From assembly GCA_023460575.1 (NCBI GenBank), contig JAEWPQ010000313.1, positions 1-46,763 of the forward strand: a DNA stretch of 46,763 nucleotides, written 5' to 3'. This stretch comes from Bacillota bacterium. Lineage in GTDB: Bacteria > Bacillota > Clostridia > Lachnospirales > Lachnospiraceae. The stretch's first letter is position 1, and every line of letters begins with the position of its first letter. Of the stretch, positions 9,229 through 16,820 are shown in pieces. A program made the position numbers and the translations under genes. Under the pieces are notes generated by a model. That model ran no database searches. It worked only from the letters and a program-made list of their open reading frames with translations, and had not been told where the DNA came from.

Positions 9229-10398
9229 TCAATAGTCAATGGCATCTACTGCCGTATAACTGGTGCCATTTTTACTGCATACCATCACTACCTTATCTCC
9301 GACCGTCACTTTTCCATAGATCGAAAACAGATACTGCAGCTTGGAGGAGTCTAAATTAATAGACAGATATCCATTGCTGTCTACGTTTTCACTATTGCTT
9401 ATTTCGCTGTCTGAATTGCTGCTGTCAATCTCAAGGCGAATGGAGGTGGGTGTAATCACATCGGTGGATTTATAATAAATATTTTTAACTTCACCCAGTA
9501 TCAGAACATAAGCATTCTCACCAGTCAGAGTATCCTTATCCCATCCATCTGTTGTATAAGCCCAGATGGTTTTTGATTTGACATTATAATAGATTACAAC
9601 AAAGCCATTGGATTTTTGGGATTCCTTCACAGCGGCTAACGTACTGGCGGCCCCGTTTAGAAAAACATTAGCCTTTTCTGAACCAAAGGGAACGGACTGA
9701 ATCACACTAAAGCCCTTCCGCACCAGTAGCGGCCCCTTTCTTTCATCTTTCAGAATGGAGATGGGATTGATCTCTCCATCCGAATTAAGTTCACAATTCA
9801 ACAGCTTTCCGTAGATTTCACCAGCATCCTTTTTCTTTGTTTTCAGGAGATTATAAAAAAGATTTACACAGTCTGTCTGAGTCAGACTCTCATTGGTGGT
9901 ACGGTTCAAATTTTCGTTCAGTTCCAGAAATTGAAATTTTGAAATACGGGAAGAAGTGATATCACCTGTAAAGTCCTCATCTTTATATCCAAGCAGTGCA
10001 AGCACTGCTTTTACACACTCTCTATATGTAACGTTTTCTTCCGGTTTAAACACTCCGCCCAGATAACCTGCCATCCACCCCTGGGAAGCTGCTATTTTAA
10101 TATATTCTGCATTGGGATGATTTGCCGGAACGTCTTTAAAGACAGAAGAATCGGATTTTGAAAGGTTTTCCCTGTAACTGGAAGCCTTCACCAGCATTTT
10201 GGCAAATTCTCCTCTTCTTACTATTCCCATATTATTTGTCAGTTCCATAATTCCTGTTAAATTTACCACTTTATCCCGCATATTAAAATCAGCAGAACTT
10301 ATATTGGCATAAGCAATTACCGGATTCAGCCCCGAAATTACGGTAGTTACGGTCAAAAAGCTTCCTAAGTTACGATACAAACCATTTTTAATACCCAT
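9229..10398 (-). CDS. S-layer-homology (SLH) domain surface protein
   Basis: Secreted protein of 389 residues. A signal peptide is likely at ~1-31, ending near VIAYANI. SLH-like repeats follow: one around RRGEFAKMLVKAS, a second in VFKDVPANHPNAEYIKIAASQGWMAGY with FKPEENVTYRECVKAV, and a third, weaker one in LTQTDCVNLFYNLL. SLH modules bind secondary wall polymers. The C-terminal half (~200-389) is not recognised. It is the first gene of the exporter operon; an AGAGGAG site precedes the ATG by about 11 bases. It may position the exporter at the wall or be a regulated surface protein; its link to the exporter is inference. Confidence 0.85.
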   Translation of the reverse strand: MGIKNGLYRNLGSFLTVTTVISGLNPVIAYANISSADFNMRDKVVNLTGIMELTNNMGIVRRGEFAKMLVKASSYRENLSKSDSSVFKDVPANHPNAEYIKIAASQGWMAGYLGGVFKPEENVTYRECVKAVLALLGYKDEDFTGDITSSRISKFQFLELNENLNRTTNESLTQTDCVNLFYNLLKTKKKDAGEIYGKLLNCELNSDGEINPISILKDERKGPLLVRKGFSVIQSVPFGSEKANVFLNGAASTLAAVKESQKSNGFVVIYYNVKSKTIWAYTTDGWDKDTLTGENAYVLILGEVKNIYYKSTDVITPTSIRLEIDSSNSDSEISNSENVDSNGYLSINLDSSKLQYLFSIYGKVTVGDKVVMVCSKNGTSYTAVDAIDY

Positions 10399-10457
10399 TT
10401 GACATCTCTCTCCTCTTTTACTTGATAAGTTTATTATGAGCAGAAAATCTTAATGGT

Positions 10458-10487
10458 TTCTAAATGGCTTCTGAACAATTCTAAAAT
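10458..10487. promoter_or_regulatory. Candidate OmpR-type direct-repeat operator
   Basis: TTCTAAAT at 10458-10465 and TTCTAAAAT at 10479-10487 lie 21 bases apart start to start, about two helical turns. This arrangement fits dimeric OmpR-type regulators. The repeats lie in the divergent gap between the SLH-exporter-regulator operon and the glycosyltransferase gene. Support is only the repeat itself. Confidence 0.3.
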
Positions 10488-10599
10488 CAGATACAGGGAA
10501 TTACATTTGATCATATTATCACCAAATCTACATATTTTTTATATCTTTCTCTCAGACAATCTGATAAGATAATAAAAAGTAAAGAGACAGGTGGATGGT

Positions 10600-11763
10600 A
10601 TGAATTTATTAATTATTATAATCAGCTTACATTTGGTGCTATATATCGTACGATTTTTTATCGCAAAAAGCTACTATTACAGTCAGCAGATAACAGGAAC
10701 CTTAAAAGAGAACGGTGATGAATTTTCCGTAATTCAGCCAATTGTATCTGGTGATTGTAATCTGGAACAAAGCTTGAGAACAAATGTTAAAAATGGAGGA
10801 AATGCAAATTTTATCTGGATAGTAGATGAAACCGATCAGGAAGCCGGCAGAATTGTTAAGAAAATAAAAGAAGAAACCGGGAAAGATATAAAGATTATCA
10901 CAGCAAAAGATATACCCAATGAAAAAAACGAAAAAGTATACAAACAAAAGCTGGCACTTCCTTATGCAAGAGAACTTTTTATAGCAGCAGATGATGATGT
11001 GATTCTTTCATTTGACCAGCTTTATAAATTAAAAGATAAGCTTAACAGGCAGGATTGTGTGATTACAGGTCTGCCGTATTACCGTATGGGATATGATTTT
11101 TTGACAAACTTAGTTGTTGGATTTGTGAATGGGAATACCTTATTAACGTATCTGGTAATAGCAGGTCTGGGTGCTGTAGGCAGTTTAAATGGCATGTTTT
11201 ATATGGCTAAAAAAGATACGTTTATCCAGTTAAATATTTTTGAAAAGATTGAGGATAAACTATCAGATGAGTATGAAATAGCAAAAATATTGCGGAACAA
11301 GAATATTCAAATTATACAGAGCATATGCCCCTGTTCTGTTGGAACCACTATTGAGAACTTCAGTCATTACATAAACCTGATGAGACGATGGATGGTATTT
11401 GCCAATGTATATATGGCAGAAAAACTCCAGTTTTCCACATTATTAACAATTGTAGTACCAACTGCTTTACCCTTACTTATTTTCATACATACATTAATAA
11501 TCAGGAATTTCAGGATTCTTCCAATTATTTTGGGTATTCAGGTGCTGATCGCTTTTCTAAATTATTATCAGCGGCGCCAATACTTCAAAATAAAGGAACC
11601 TTTAAAAATAATACTATTTGAAATATTAAGTGCTTATTTACAGCCTCTCCATTATATAAATAGCTTGATTAAGCCTGGAATGGTCATTTGGAGAAACAAT
11701 AAGGTCATGATTAATAAAGATGGTTCGGTCAGATACGAAAAAGTTGGAGGAACATCATTATGA
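10600..11763 (+). CDS. Membrane glycosyltransferase, GT2/GT21 (ceramide glucosyltransferase-like)
   Basis: About 387 residues. An N-terminal membrane helix (~2-20) is followed by a GT-A domain. Visible motifs are the metal-binding ADDDV, a later acidic SDEYEIAKIL, and MRRWM, close to the RxxRW motif of processive and lipid-linked GT2/GT21 enzymes. Two to three hydrophobic C-terminal segments (~275-335) anchor it. The start ATG at 10600 has AGGTGG directly upstream; a GTG nine bases earlier is less likely. It overlaps the next gene by ATGA. It probably adds a sugar to a lipid-like acceptor on the cytoplasmic face. As first gene of the five-gene set it suggests a glycosylated product. Confidence 0.82.
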   Translation: MNLLIIIISLHLVLYIVRFFIAKSYYYSQQITGTLKENGDEFSVIQPIVSGDCNLEQSLRTNVKNGGNANFIWIVDETDQEAGRIVKKIKEETGKDIKIITAKDIPNEKNEKVYKQKLALPYARELFIAADDDVILSFDQLYKLKDKLNRQDCVITGLPYYRMGYDFLTNLVVGFVNGNTLLTYLVIAGLGAVGSLNGMFYMAKKDTFIQLNIFEKIEDKLSDEYEIAKILRNKNIQIIQSICPCSVGTTIENFSHYINLMRRWMVFANVYMAEKLQFSTLLTIVVPTALPLLIFIHTLIIRNFRILPIILGIQVLIAFLNYYQRRQYFKIKEPLKIILFEILSAYLQPLHYINSLIKPGMVIWRNNKVMINKDGSVRYEKVGGTSL

Positions 11764-12755
11764 GAGTTTGTGTTACAGGCGCCACTGGATTTTTAGGAAA
11801 GTATGTTGTGGAATTATTGACAGAAAAAGGCTATAAAGTAACTGCATTTGGAAGAAATGCAGTTAAGGGAGCCGAACTGGAAAATGATAACGTAACATTT
11901 ATTAAGGGCAACTTAGAAAGCCTGCGTGATGTTTTATCTGCGGTAAGGGGCTGTGAATATGTTGTCCATGCAGGCGCTTTATCTTCTGCCTGGGGGAATG
12001 AAAAGGACTTTTATAATGCAAATGTGAAAGGGACCCAACATGTATTAAACGCATGTGAAAGATATAAAGTAAAGCGATTAGTGTTTATTTCTTCACCCAG
12101 CATTTATACTAGAAGTAAAGACCAGCATTTTATTAAAGAAAACCAGGTTGCCTGGAATAGTGAGTTGAATTATTATATTCAGACGAAAATTCTTGCAGAG
12201 AGAGCTATCCGTGATTTTAAGACCAGTATCTTTGAAAAAGTTATTATACGCCCACGGGGACTGTTTGGGATAGGTGATACAAGTATTATTCCCAGATTAA
12301 TGCGTGCAAATAAAGTAATAGGTATTCCTGTCTTTAATAACGGAGATAACTTCGTAGATATTACTTACGTTGAAAACGTTGCTCATAGTATTTGGCTGGC
12401 CATGACTGTAAATGGCATTGACGGAGGCGTTTATAACATAACCAATGATGAGCCTATGGCTTTCAAAAAAATTCTATGGATGTTTTTAAAAGAAATTGGA
12501 CAAAAACCAAGATTTCTAAAATTAAATTATCCTGTTATGTCTAAAATAGTAGGAGGCATTGAATGGTTCTACAAAATAATGAATATAAAAAGAGAACCGG
12601 TTTTTACGAGGTATACATTAATGACTTTGGGTTTTAGTCAGACCTTAAATATAGAAAAGGCAAAAAATGAACTGGAATATAAACCGGTTTATTCCATTGA
12701 GGAAGGTATTAAAAAGTATGCAAAATGGTATCGAGAGCAAAATTACAGGCATTAA
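11760..12755 (+). CDS. NAD(P)-dependent epimerase/3beta-HSD-type reductase
   Basis: Extended short-chain dehydrogenase of 331 residues. The Rossmann motif TGATGFLG is at ~6-13 (glycines 7, 10, 13), the catalytic YxxxK is Tyr139/Lys143, and serines at ~111-112 (FISSPS) supply the third active-site residue. Residues ~150-330 form the substrate domain. The family includes 3beta-hydroxysteroid dehydrogenases, dihydroflavonol reductases and OleD, which reduces the beta-ketoacid made by OleA. The gene overlaps the glycosyltransferase by ATGA. Beside a ketosynthase, the likely role is reduction of a beta-keto group, but sugar epimerisation cannot be excluded. Confidence 0.87.
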   Translation: MRVCVTGATGFLGKYVVELLTEKGYKVTAFGRNAVKGAELENDNVTFIKGNLESLRDVLSAVRGCEYVVHAGALSSAWGNEKDFYNANVKGTQHVLNACERYKVKRLVFISSPSIYTRSKDQHFIKENQVAWNSELNYYIQTKILAERAIRDFKTSIFEKVIIRPRGLFGIGDTSIIPRLMRANKVIGIPVFNNGDNFVDITYVENVAHSIWLAMTVNGIDGGVYNITNDEPMAFKKILWMFLKEIGQKPRFLKLNYPVMSKIVGGIEWFYKIMNIKREPVFTRYTLMTLGFSQTLNIEKAKNELEYKPVYSIEEGIKKYAKWYREQNYRH

Positions 12756-13512
12756 GTTCTACAACTGCGGATATTGTATCAATGATTTAAAGTGGATGTA
12801 TAAAGAGATAAAAAAGCATAAAAAAGTAATCTTTCAAGCCAGGGTCATGCTAATAGACCATAAGACATACGGTAAGATTCTTGTAGATACAGGTTATAGT
12901 CATAGAATATACGAAAATGGACTTACTTCTAAGCTATATCATTTAATTAATCCAACTTATTATACAAAAAAAGACCACATTTTATATCAGTTAAGGAAAG
13001 ACGACATAAAACCAGGTGATTTATCCATGATTATTTTAACGCATCTTCATCCGGACCACATTGGCGGACTTCATGATATAAAAAATACCCAAATAATCAT
13101 GAGCGATAAATGCAGAGAAAAAATAACCGGCGCCAGATACAAAGAGCTGGTATTTCCAAATCAAATTGGAAAAAGTATAGAAAATCAAATTATGACAGTA
13201 AGTGTTAATAATAAATCCCCCTTAAAGGGCTTTAAAGGCAAGGATCTTTTTGGAGATGGTTCTGTCTGGCTTATGGAGTTAGAAGGCCATGCGTATGGCC
13301 AGATCGGTGTATATATTCCAGAAAAAAAGCTTTTTTACATAGCCGATGCTGTATGGGGAACAGATTTTTTTAAATACAGACTGCGTATGATTCCAAGACT
13401 TATTCAGAATGATTATAAGGCCTACGTACAGACGGTAAAAAAATTAACAGCTTTAAAGGGAGTTTCAATTATTTCCGCCCATGGAGAAGAGGTATATAAT
13501 GATGCACAATAA
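12718..13512 (+). CDS. Metallo-beta-lactamase-fold hydrolase
   Basis: About 264 residues. The metal-binding motif THLHPDHIGG is intact, followed by the expected later ligands: His in ELEGHAYGQ, Asp in YIADAVWG and His near the C-terminus in SAHGEE. The arrangement resembles lactonase- and thioesterase-like members rather than true beta-lactamases, and no signal peptide is seen. The ATG at 12718 overlaps the previous gene by 38 bases. The conserved part begins only at KFYNCGYC, so a non-canonical ATT at 12751, straddling the previous stop, is a possible alternative. In this cluster it may release or open an acyl thioester or lactone intermediate, a role that OleB, an alpha/beta hydrolase, plays in ole clusters. 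Confidence 0.83.
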   Translation: MQNGIESKITGIKFYNCGYCINDLKWMYKEIKKHKKVIFQARVMLIDHKTYGKILVDTGYSHRIYENGLTSKLYHLINPTYYTKKDHILYQLRKDDIKPGDLSMIILTHLHPDHIGGLHDIKNTQIIMSDKCREKITGARYKELVFPNQIGKSIENQIMTVSVNNKSPLKGFKGKDLFGDGSVWLMELEGHAYGQIGVYIPEKKLFYIADAVWGTDFFKYRLRMIPRLIQNDYKAYVQTVKKLTALKGVSIISAHGEEVYNDAQ

Positions 13513-14791
13513 GTTTAGGATCATTTTTAGTTACTTAAAATACAGAAATACAAAAAAATTCACAAGCCGGGATGCAATTCATAATTATCAAAAAAGAGCG
13601 ATAAAAAATTTATTAAAGCATATAAAAAAACATTCTCTGTATTACAGAAATATACTGAAAGATAATGATGATCTATTTTCTTTACCCATAATAAATAAGT
13701 CCGTAATGATGGAGCATTTTGATGAACTGGTGTGTGTAGATATAAAAAAAGAAGAAGCTTTAAATTTTGCGGTTTCTGCTGAAAAGGGCAGAAGCTTTAA
13801 TAATAAGTTAAATGGTCTTACTATAGGGTTATCCTCTGGAACTTCAGGACATCAGGGGATTTTTATTGCAAGTCAGAAAGAAGCTGATATATGGACAGGT
13901 GCAATTTTAGGCCGGTTTTTACCGCATAACATAGGTAAGCAGGAAATTGCTTTTTTCTTAAGGGCAAGCAGTACGCTTTACGAAAATGTGAAAACAAAAA
14001 AAATAAGCTTTACCTATTATGATATTTATAAACCATTGGAAGAGCATATCCATAAGCTTAACCAGACAAATACCAGTATACTGATTGCTCCTCCTTCGGT
14101 GTTAATTCTGTTAGCTGAAGCGGTACAGGAAGGTAAGCTTCATATGAATCTAAAAAAAGTCATATCTGTTGCCGAGGTACTGGAAAAATCAGATGAGGAA
14201 TACTTTAAAAGTGTATTTGGGCAAAATGTTATCCATCAGGTATATCAGTGTACCGAAGGCTTTTTGGGGTTCACTTGTGAATATGGTACGCTGCATATAA
14301 ATGAAGATATTGTATTCTTAGAAGAAGAAAAAATAGATGAAACCCGTTTTATTCCTGTTATTACTGATTTTACAAGAAGATCCCAGCCGGTTGTAAGATA
14401 CCGCTTAAATGATGTTTTATTGCATAAAAAAGAAAAGTGTCCTTGCGGAAGTCATTTTATGGCTCTTGAGAAGATCGAAGGCCGTGAAGATGATGTATTT
14501 ATTTTTGAAAATAAAAATGGCAGTGATTCAAAAGTATTTTCTGATATTATCAGTCGTTGTATCTTATATGTCAATGGTATAAAGCAATACCAGGTAATAC
14601 AGGAAAATAAAAAGAATATTAGGATTTTATTAGAATATGAAAAGAATATCGATCAGCAAGCAGTACAAAAACAAATTAAGACAGAGTTTTCAAATACATT
14701 ATCACAATTAGGCTGCATGGATATAAACATAACATTTGATAAATATACACATACAACTGATAAAAAGTTAAAGAGGGTTATTAGATTATGA
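13499..14791 (+). CDS. Adenylate-forming enzyme, PaaK/F390-synthetase-related
   Basis: About 430 residues of the ANL superfamily in its short PaaK/CapK-like form. The P-loop-like motif GLSSGTSGHQG, the YQCTEG motif that contacts adenine, the ATP-ribose motif VVRYRLNDVL and the hinge region IEGREDDVF are all visible. The lysine-rich C-terminus (DKKLKRV) fits the A10 region. A CPCG pair at ~315 resembles the Cys motif of PaaK-type ligases. Chosen start: ATG at 13499 (ATG ATG run) with AGAGGT six bases upstream, overlapping the preceding gene by 14 bases. It should activate a carboxylic acid as acyl-AMP for transfer to CoA, a protein thiol or another acceptor; the substrate is unknown. Confidence 0.85.
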   Translation: MMHNKFRIIFSYLKYRNTKKFTSRDAIHNYQKRAIKNLLKHIKKHSLYYRNILKDNDDLFSLPIINKSVMMEHFDELVCVDIKKEEALNFAVSAEKGRSFNNKLNGLTIGLSSGTSGHQGIFIASQKEADIWTGAILGRFLPHNIGKQEIAFFLRASSTLYENVKTKKISFTYYDIYKPLEEHIHKLNQTNTSILIAPPSVLILLAEAVQEGKLHMNLKKVISVAEVLEKSDEEYFKSVFGQNVIHQVYQCTEGFLGFTCEYGTLHINEDIVFLEEEKIDETRFIPVITDFTRRSQPVVRYRLNDVLLHKKEKCPCGSHFMALEKIEGREDDVFIFENKNGSDSKVFSDIISRCILYVNGIKQYQVIQENKKNIRILLEYEKNIDQQAVQKQIKTEFSNTLSQLGCMDINITFDKYTHTTDKKLKRVIRL

Positions 14792-15720
14792 AGAATTTAA
14801 GAATTATCGGATATGGAAAAGACAAAGGAAATAAAATTATACGATTTGACAATAATATACGTCATAGAATGGATGAAACACAAAGTCATTACACAATGTC
14901 GGTCAATGCTGTTGAAAAGGCGCTTCTGGTTGCAGAATGTGCTATAGATGATATGGATTTAATTGTTTATGCAAGTGCTGTCGGTTATCAGCCTATTCCC
15001 TGTTCAGCAGCACTTATCTTGGAAAAGCTCGAACCTTCAGGACCAATTCCCTGTATGGACATTAATACAACCTGTACCAGTTTCATTACAGCCCTTGATA
15101 TAATCTCTTACATGGTACATGAAGGACGGTATAACAGAGTATTGATCCTGTCGGCGGAAACAGCTTCCCTTGGCATTAATCCGGAACAAAAGGAAAGCTA
15201 TGAATTATTTAGTGATGGGGCGGCTGCAATTATTGTTGAAAAAGACGAAAGCGCTGAATCAGGAGTAATGTTTGGTATATGGAAGACATGGCCCCAGGGT
15301 GCCCATGACACAGAAATACGGGGAGGACTCAGCAGTCTTCACCCGAGGCACTATACGAAAGAAAATAAAAATGAATATTTATTTGATATGAACGGACCTA
15401 AGGTATTGAGACTGGTTGCTAAAAAAATCCCGGAGTTTGTAGAACAATTGGAAAAAGAAAGTGGCATGGCTTTAAGAGATATAGATTTGATTATCCCTCA
15501 TCAGGCAAGCCGTGCGCTGCCTTTAATTATGAAAAATTTAGGAGTTAAGGAAGGAAAATATATGAATCATGTTGAAGATTACGGCAATATGATAGCCGCC
15601 TCTATTCCCTACATGTTATGTTTAGCCTTAGAGGAGAAAAGAATCAAAAAAGGAAATACCATACTTCTGTTCGGAACAGCAGCCGGAATGACAATCAGCG
15701 GATTAATTATGAAAATATAG
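14788..15720 (+). CDS. KAS III/FabH-type 3-oxoacyl synthase
   Basis: Thiolase-fold condensing enzyme of 310 residues with a complete KAS III triad: Cys96 in DINTTCTSF, His238 in IIPHQAS and Asn267 in EDYGNMIAAS. The C-terminus is a variant glycine-rich stretch (FGTAAGMT) instead of GGGFTWG. It begins with an ATGA overlap with the ligase gene. It lies outside any visible fatty-acid operon, so it is more likely a pathway-specific ketosynthase, like OleA, PqsD or CerJ-type enzymes, than the housekeeping FabH. No acyl-carrier-protein gene is present. No hairpin terminator follows it. Confidence 0.9.
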   Translation: MKNLRIIGYGKDKGNKIIRFDNNIRHRMDETQSHYTMSVNAVEKALLVAECAIDDMDLIVYASAVGYQPIPCSAALILEKLEPSGPIPCMDINTTCTSFITALDIISYMVHEGRYNRVLILSAETASLGINPEQKESYELFSDGAAAIIVEKDESAESGVMFGIWKTWPQGAHDTEIRGGLSSLHPRHYTKENKNEYLFDMNGPKVLRLVAKKIPEFVEQLEKESGMALRDIDLIIPHQASRALPLIMKNLGVKEGKYMNHVEDYGNMIAASIPYMLCLALEEKRIKKGNTILLFGTAAGMTISGLIMKI

Positions 15721-15765
15721 GCAGTTGAAACTTAATGGTAAAATATGGATAATAGTTAGTCGAGC

Positions 15766-15829
15766 GTTTACAAATTGACAACATAAATGGTATTATATAT
15801 AATATCCTTTATAGTGTTATGGTGTAAAC
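15766..15829. promoter_or_regulatory. Candidate operator halves flanking the amino-acid transporter promoter
   Basis: GTTTACA at 15766-15772 and its reverse complement TGTAAAC at 15823-15829 bracket the consensus promoter. Each 7-base arm is exact, about 50 bases apart, which could allow looping by a repressor. It could also be chance in AT-rich DNA. Confidence 0.3.
15775..15803 (+). promoter_or_regulatory. Perfect-consensus sigma-A promoter for the amino-acid ABC transporter
   Basis: TTGACA at 15775-15780, exactly 17 bases of spacer, TATAAT at 15798-15803. The start site would be near 15810, giving a leader of about 60 bases before the binding-protein ATG at 15871. A fully consensus promoter suggests high expression, probably limited by a repressor. 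Confidence 0.8.
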
Positions 15830-15870
15830 TGTTACTGTTTTAAATTATGAAATAATTGAGGAGATTAATT

Positions 15871-16698
15871 ATGAAAAAAATTTTAGCTTTAGTTTTATGT
15901 ACAATTTTGACTGGTGGTATATTATTAACAGGCTGCGGATCCCCTGAGAAGAAGGATACTGCAAAAGAAACAACTGTAAAAGCAGATGAAACAACAAAGA
16001 CTTCTGGCGGCTCAGCAAATGACAAAATATGGATTATTGCTACCGATACTGTTTTCAAACCATTCGAATATACCAATGAAAAGAATGAATTTGTAGGAAT
16101 TGATGTTGATTTGCTTGCTGCTATTGCTGAAGATCAGGGATTTAAGTATGAATTACAGAGCCTTGGCTGGGATGCAGCAGTTGCTGCTGTTCAGGCCGGT
16201 CAGGCAGACGGTCTTATTGCAGGTGCCACAATCAAAAAGGAACGTATTGATTCCGGGTGGATTTTTTCCGAAGGATATTATAATGCCTCCCAGACATTTG
16301 TAGTAGGTGAAGGAAGTGACATTAAGAGCTTTGAAGATCTTAAGGGTAAGAATGTTGCAGTTAAAAACGGTACAGCTGGTGCTGATTTTGCTAACAGTCT
16401 GAAAGAAAAGTATGGATTTACAGTAACTGTCTTTGATGATTCACCAACTATGTATCAGGATGTAATACTTGGTAACAGTGGGGCATGTGTGGAAGATTCA
16501 CCAATTATGAAAGCTTCCATTAAAGAAGGCGGACTTAAGCTTATGATTCCTGAAGGAATGGAAAGTGAAGGTGCTCCTTACGGGTTTGCTATTATGAATA
16601 AAGATAAGCAGGAATTACTGGATAAGTTCAATGCAGGACTTGCTAATATTAAAGCAAATGGAAAGTATGACGAAATTATCAATAAGTATTTAAAATAG
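15871..16698 (+). CDS. Polar amino-acid ABC transporter substrate-binding lipoprotein
   Basis: About 275 residues. The signal peptide ends in a lipobox (LLTGC, Cys at ~22), then a charged linker (~23-48) and a family-3 solute-binding domain. The domain shows FKPFEYTNEKNEFVGIDVDL, the LGWDAAVAAVQAGQADGLIAGATI core and KNVAVKNGTAGADFA. It binds a polar amino acid outside the membrane. The start at 15871 follows GAGGAG by seven bases; an ATG 15 bases upstream has no such site. A hairpin between this gene and the permease probably keeps binding-protein mRNA in excess. Confidence 0.93.
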   Translation: MKKILALVLCTILTGGILLTGCGSPEKKDTAKETTVKADETTKTSGGSANDKIWIIATDTVFKPFEYTNEKNEFVGIDVDLLAAIAEDQGFKYELQSLGWDAAVAAVQAGQADGLIAGATIKKERIDSGWIFSEGYYNASQTFVVGEGSDIKSFEDLKGKNVAVKNGTAGADFANSLKEKYGFTVTVFDDSPTMYQDVILGNSGACVEDSPIMKASIKEGGLKLMIPEGMESEGAPYGFAIMNKDKQELLDKFNAGLANIKANGKYDEIINKYLK

Positions 16699-16721
16699 TT
16701 ATAATTTGGGGGAACTCTACA

Positions 16722-16792
16722 AAAGGATAAGAAAGTTGATTGCGAACGTGAGAGACTGTAACAGGAATCTCACGTTCTTGTTATCATCCTTT
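16722..16792 (+). other. Intercistronic hairpin between binding protein and permease
   Basis: GAACGTGAGA (16744-16753) pairs perfectly with TCTCACGTTC (16768-16777). Outer AAAGGAT (16722-16728) also pairs with ATCCTTT (16786-16792). Only a weak T-run follows. It is best read as an mRNA-stabilising or partial-termination element that gives more binding protein than permease. Confidence 0.65.
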
Positions 16793-16820
16793 GTTTAATA
16801 AAGAATACGGAGGTTAAGTT

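Noticed and set aside
15840..16076. Minus-strand frame opposite the amino-acid binding-protein gene
   Set aside because: It has no ribosome site and lies over the signal peptide and linker of a well-supported lipoprotein.
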